Part shown: positions 61,288 to 64,000 of the stretch, piece by piece | How positions within the stretch are numbered: position 1 is the stretch's first letter | Layout of the letters: each line of letters opens with the position of its first letter | From: Phaseolus vulgaris | Taxonomy: Eukaryota; Streptophyta; Magnoliopsida; Fabales; Fabaceae | Reading direction: 5' to 3' | Assembly (NCBI RefSeq): GCF_000499845.2 | Contig: NC_023749.2 | Location: 8,352,013 to 8,416,012 of the forward strand | DNA length: 64,000 nt | The notes under the pieces: model-generated | The model's database searches: none | What the model was told of the DNA's origin: nothing | What the model saw: the letters and a program-made list of their open reading frames with translations, nothing else | Position numbers and translations under genes: made by a program

Positions 61288-61943
61288 CGAGCCAAGTTAA
61301 GGGAGGGGGGCAATCAAACCACGGGGTTTTGTTCTGTGGGGGGAAGTTCCAATTAGGGGTAACCAAGAGAGCTCTTCGAAATAAGTACAATATTCTATCT
61401 GACGCTTCTCTTAGCATATCCAAGATAGGAAGTGCATCTTCTAGAGATGAGGGGAGAAGAAAGAGGAAATTACTTAGATCGTAGTCCTAAGATTTTACTA
61501 ACTTCTTGATTGATAGCTGCCTTAGGAATTGCAATGAAGTTTTTTTGGTGAAAGAATGAAAGGGAGCAAGCATGGAAGTTGTGGTCTATTGCTAATGACT
61601 TGGACATCTCGCATGTGGGGAAATGGTATCTAGGTATTAAAGAAATTTGGAGACAATGAGTGCAAAGATTAATATTTATGCATCTAACAAGAGTCAAATA
61701 AGGAAAAGAATTAGGGAAGAACGTATCAGAAGGAGAAATGGGTCAAGCAGAAAGTTGCGATGTGTTACTAGTGACTTTAACAGTATTAGAGGGCAACATG
61801 AAAGGCCTGGCATCCAAAGGAGGGACTCTCAAAATGTAAACTACAAGATGTTTAACGACTTTATTGAGGATATGAAGTTAATAGATCTTTTGTTAGTAGG
61901 TAGAAAATTCACGTGGTTTAAAACCAAATGAAAGATTGAGAAA

Positions 61944-62325
61944 TATTACAAAGTGGACTTTAAATCTAACTCAACCCCATAAAACCGGCTCATAGGGTTG
62001 AGGTTTGCACCCACTTATATACAATGAAAGGTTCTAATCTCTAGTCGATGTGGGATCTCCAACACACCCCCCTCACGCCGAGACTACCAACTCGTGTGTG
62101 GGACTATATATTATGGGTGGTCCGATAGCGGCCCGATAGCAGGTGACACGATAGGCCCAACACAAACACTCGCTATGATAGGCTCAAAATGGCTCTGATA
62201 CCATATTACAAAAGTGGACTTTAAGCCTAACTCAACCCCATAAAACCGGCTCATAGGGTTGAGGTTTGCACCCACTTATATACAATGAAATGCTCTAATC
62301 TCTAGTCGATGTGGGATCTCTAACA
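61944..62325 (-). mobile_element. TRIM (miniature LTR retrotransposon), 382 bp, nested in the LINE
   Basis: Terminal direct repeats 61944-62064 and 62204-62325 (about 121 bp, nearly identical) read on the minus strand TGTT(A/G)GAGATCCCACATCG. A PBS TGGTATCAGAGCC (62191-62203, minus strand) directly follows the 5' LTR, and a G-rich purine tract (GAGGGGGGTG, minus strand, 62065-62075) precedes the 3' LTR. Flanks AGAAA and AGAAG may be the target duplication with one change. The internal region of about 140 bp is non-coding. Confidence 0.88.
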
Positions 62326-62997
62326 AGAAGCAAGATTGATAGAAACTAGTTCACAAAGAAAGTGTACAGAAGTGTTATGCGGTTAAAAGGATTTTAAAAT
62401 CTGGAGGTGCCTTAAAAATTGACTCCGAAAAAAGGATAAGCTAGCTAAAAGGAACTAGATGCAGGAAATATCATTTGTCCTGTGTACTTAGGGAACGAGA
62501 AGACTTAGTCTCTCATATACTTTGTTTACTTGTAATATAATAGATAAAGTGTCATGCTTGGATAGAGAAGTTATCGTGCTTACCATCTGACATATATACT
62601 CATCTTTGGAAGCATGGACTTGGTATGGATTTAGGAGAGGAGAGACGGTATGTGGTGTGAGTGCAGTGGTACGGTGTATGTAGAAGAAGAGGAACGGAAT
62701 AAATTTTAGAGGATGAATTGATCAATGATATTTGTTATACGCTTGGCCTTGGTGCGAATGAAGATAAAGTCATTCAAAGTTCCTTTTCTGATGTGGAGTC
62801 TCAATTCTGGCCTATGCTGTTTTGATCGATGATTGGAGGATAGCTTTGGAAGGTGAAAACTATTAGGTGGAGTCAGAATTGCAAGTGGGTATACAAGGGT
62901 GCTGTAACAGCATAGCATTGAGGTGGAATAGATCTCTCCACAGGATATTTTCTGGCATGAGAGCCACGTGTGGAACATAAGAGTTGAAAGAAATAGA

Positions 62998-63208
62998 TGG
63001 AATGCATTTCTGATATGTGTTTACAAATGTAATTACAGTATAAATTTAAACTATTTACAACTTGATTAAGGAAAGAAATAATAGATAATTAAAGTCATAC
63101 AAATGAAATCAAATCACTAAATTGTCCTAGTAAATAGAGAATGGAATTTGCACTTAATTACAGAATTTGCACTTAATTACAGAATAATTATCTCCTAATT
63201 ATGCAACA
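62998..63208 (-). repeat. Probable solo LTR, 211 bp
   Basis: On the minus strand it starts TGTTGCATAATTAGG and ends GCATTCCA, with flanking ATAGA (62993-62997) and ATAGG (63209-63213) as a possible 5-bp target duplication. It contains a 19-bp direct repeat (GAATTTGCACTTAATTACA twice, about 63149-63186). No PBS or internal region adjoins it. Confidence 0.5.
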
Positions 63209-63213
63209 ATAGG

Positions 63214-64000
63214 CTTTAGTGTTTCCTATGTTTAATATTTTAGTCAGCTGAAATTTGGAGAGGACAGCTAGTGAGCTTGCTGGTTGTTGTGCAGCAGTGT
63301 GATACGGTTTTTAAGGGAAGATAAGTAGGTGATCCAAGGAACTCCGTTGTGTTGCCTTATCTGATTATTCTGCTGATACAACAATTTTGCGTTATGATGT
63401 GTTAAAATTGCTTAGATGTGATAATATGGATAAATTATGCCGCTGATAGAGTGGTTTGCATAGGTGAACTGGTCGATTAGTTCTTATCCATACCTCAGGT
63501 TGGAAGCTAGGATGTCGTTGGCAGGGTTAGTGAGTTGTGCAAGGAAGGAGTAAGAGTGTCTGACAAATGGAAGATTGTCGCATTTGCTAGTTAATTGGCA
63601 AGCTGCAGACAAGTTTGGCATTTGACAGCATCTGTTGTGCAGTGGATGATCTGTTTTCAGGTTAGGATACCTGCAGGAAAGTGGTGTGACCTACTATTTG
63701 TAGCTAGCGGATGTCTGATCCTAGTATATGGAGTGCAGCGCAGACTATACTCTCAAGAGGGTGGATACAAGAAGGAATGAAGTAGGTCTTCATAAGGATC
63801 GGATGGGTTTTCTGCTGCAGGATTTAACAATGCTTTCAAGTAAAATTGGCAGGGTAATGGAATGAAAGGAAGGCTATGGTAGAGTGAACAATCAAGTCAT
63901 ATGAGCAAGGAGTGTCTGGAGTATTGGTATCCAAAGAGTTGCAGAAGAGATCGAAGGAAACGAGTTTGTCCAGGTAAAGTGATGGTGTTTTTAGCCGAAT
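63214..64000. other. Unclassified sequence at the right edge
   Basis: Less AT-rich than average, with no open frame or domain that I can name. It could be interior or LTR sequence of another decayed element continuing beyond the window. Confidence 0.4.

Larger units (their letters stand above)
60060..62640 (+). mobile_element. Decayed LINE: ORF1 and endonuclease remnants, interrupted by a TRIM
   Basis: Broken frames show LINE ORF1 features at about 60730-61085 (a CNGIPLGLWNRECF-like stretch, then VVNVFERF and ...EEAKDEGFDG), and an AP-endonuclease piece at 61750-61930 (VTSDFNSIRG, FNDFIEDMKLIDLLLVGRKF, TWFK). The similarity resumes after the TRIM with SKIDR at about 62330. A 50-bp tandem duplication occurs at 61188-61287. 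No RT core is visible. Confidence 0.65.

Noticed and set aside
61944..62325. Cassandra-type TRIM
   Set aside because: The LTRs lack the 5S-rRNA-like promoter sequence that defines Cassandra.
1..64000. tRNA, rRNA or known structured ncRNA genes
   Set aside because: No cloverleaf with a GGTTCGAATCC-type T arm or rRNA-like block was found; the TGGTATCAGAGCC hits are retrotransposon primer-binding sites.

Overview
This is a eukaryotic nuclear window, AT-rich and intron-containing, from a flowering plant. The gene set (PLATZ factor, SCPL51-type carboxypeptidase, an H2B variant with a long tail, RING-H2 E3) and the TRIM/LTR types make a legume the best guess. That placement rests on recognition only; no database search was run. 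I found no prokaryotic features, CRISPR array, rRNA or tRNA.

Layout. 1.5-14.6 kb: one intact membrane-anchored RING-H2 (ATL-like) gene, followed by ten broken copies in the same orientation spaced about 0.9 kb apart. A complete but RT-less Ty1/copia element has inserted into the first broken copy. 15.0-15.7 kb: an intronless histone H2B variant with a long charged tail. 21.8-23.1 kb: a four-exon PLATZ zinc-binding transcription factor. 23.9-27.2 kb: a decayed Ty3/gypsy element whose LTR side carries a ~43-bp minisatellite present in both orientations. 27.6-38.8 kb: an intact C2-domain gene and a second, 97% identical copy 4.1 kb away. The second copy sits inside one arm of a long palindromic (terminal-inverted-repeat) element, and a LINE split the other arm. 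38.8-51.2 kb: mostly gene-free AT-rich DNA with a 70-bp tandem repeat, a CACTA-like MITE and a second gypsy relic. 51.3-56.0 kb: a complete 13-exon serine carboxypeptidase-like gene (SCPL51 type, 458 aa), with a MITE-like copy in its 1.6-kb last intron. 59.9-63.2 kb: a decayed LINE interrupted by a 382-bp TRIM, followed by a probable solo LTR.

The genes do not form a pathway. The intact ones are ordinary plant single genes (protein turnover, chromatin, transcription, membrane/calcium signalling, secretory hydrolase) separated by transposon-rich DNA. The notable content is structural. The RING array carries nested shared lesions, so it appears to have expanded largely after it stopped coding for a complete RING. 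The second C2 gene looks like a templated insertion into a palindrome. I saw nothing I would call a new biochemical system.
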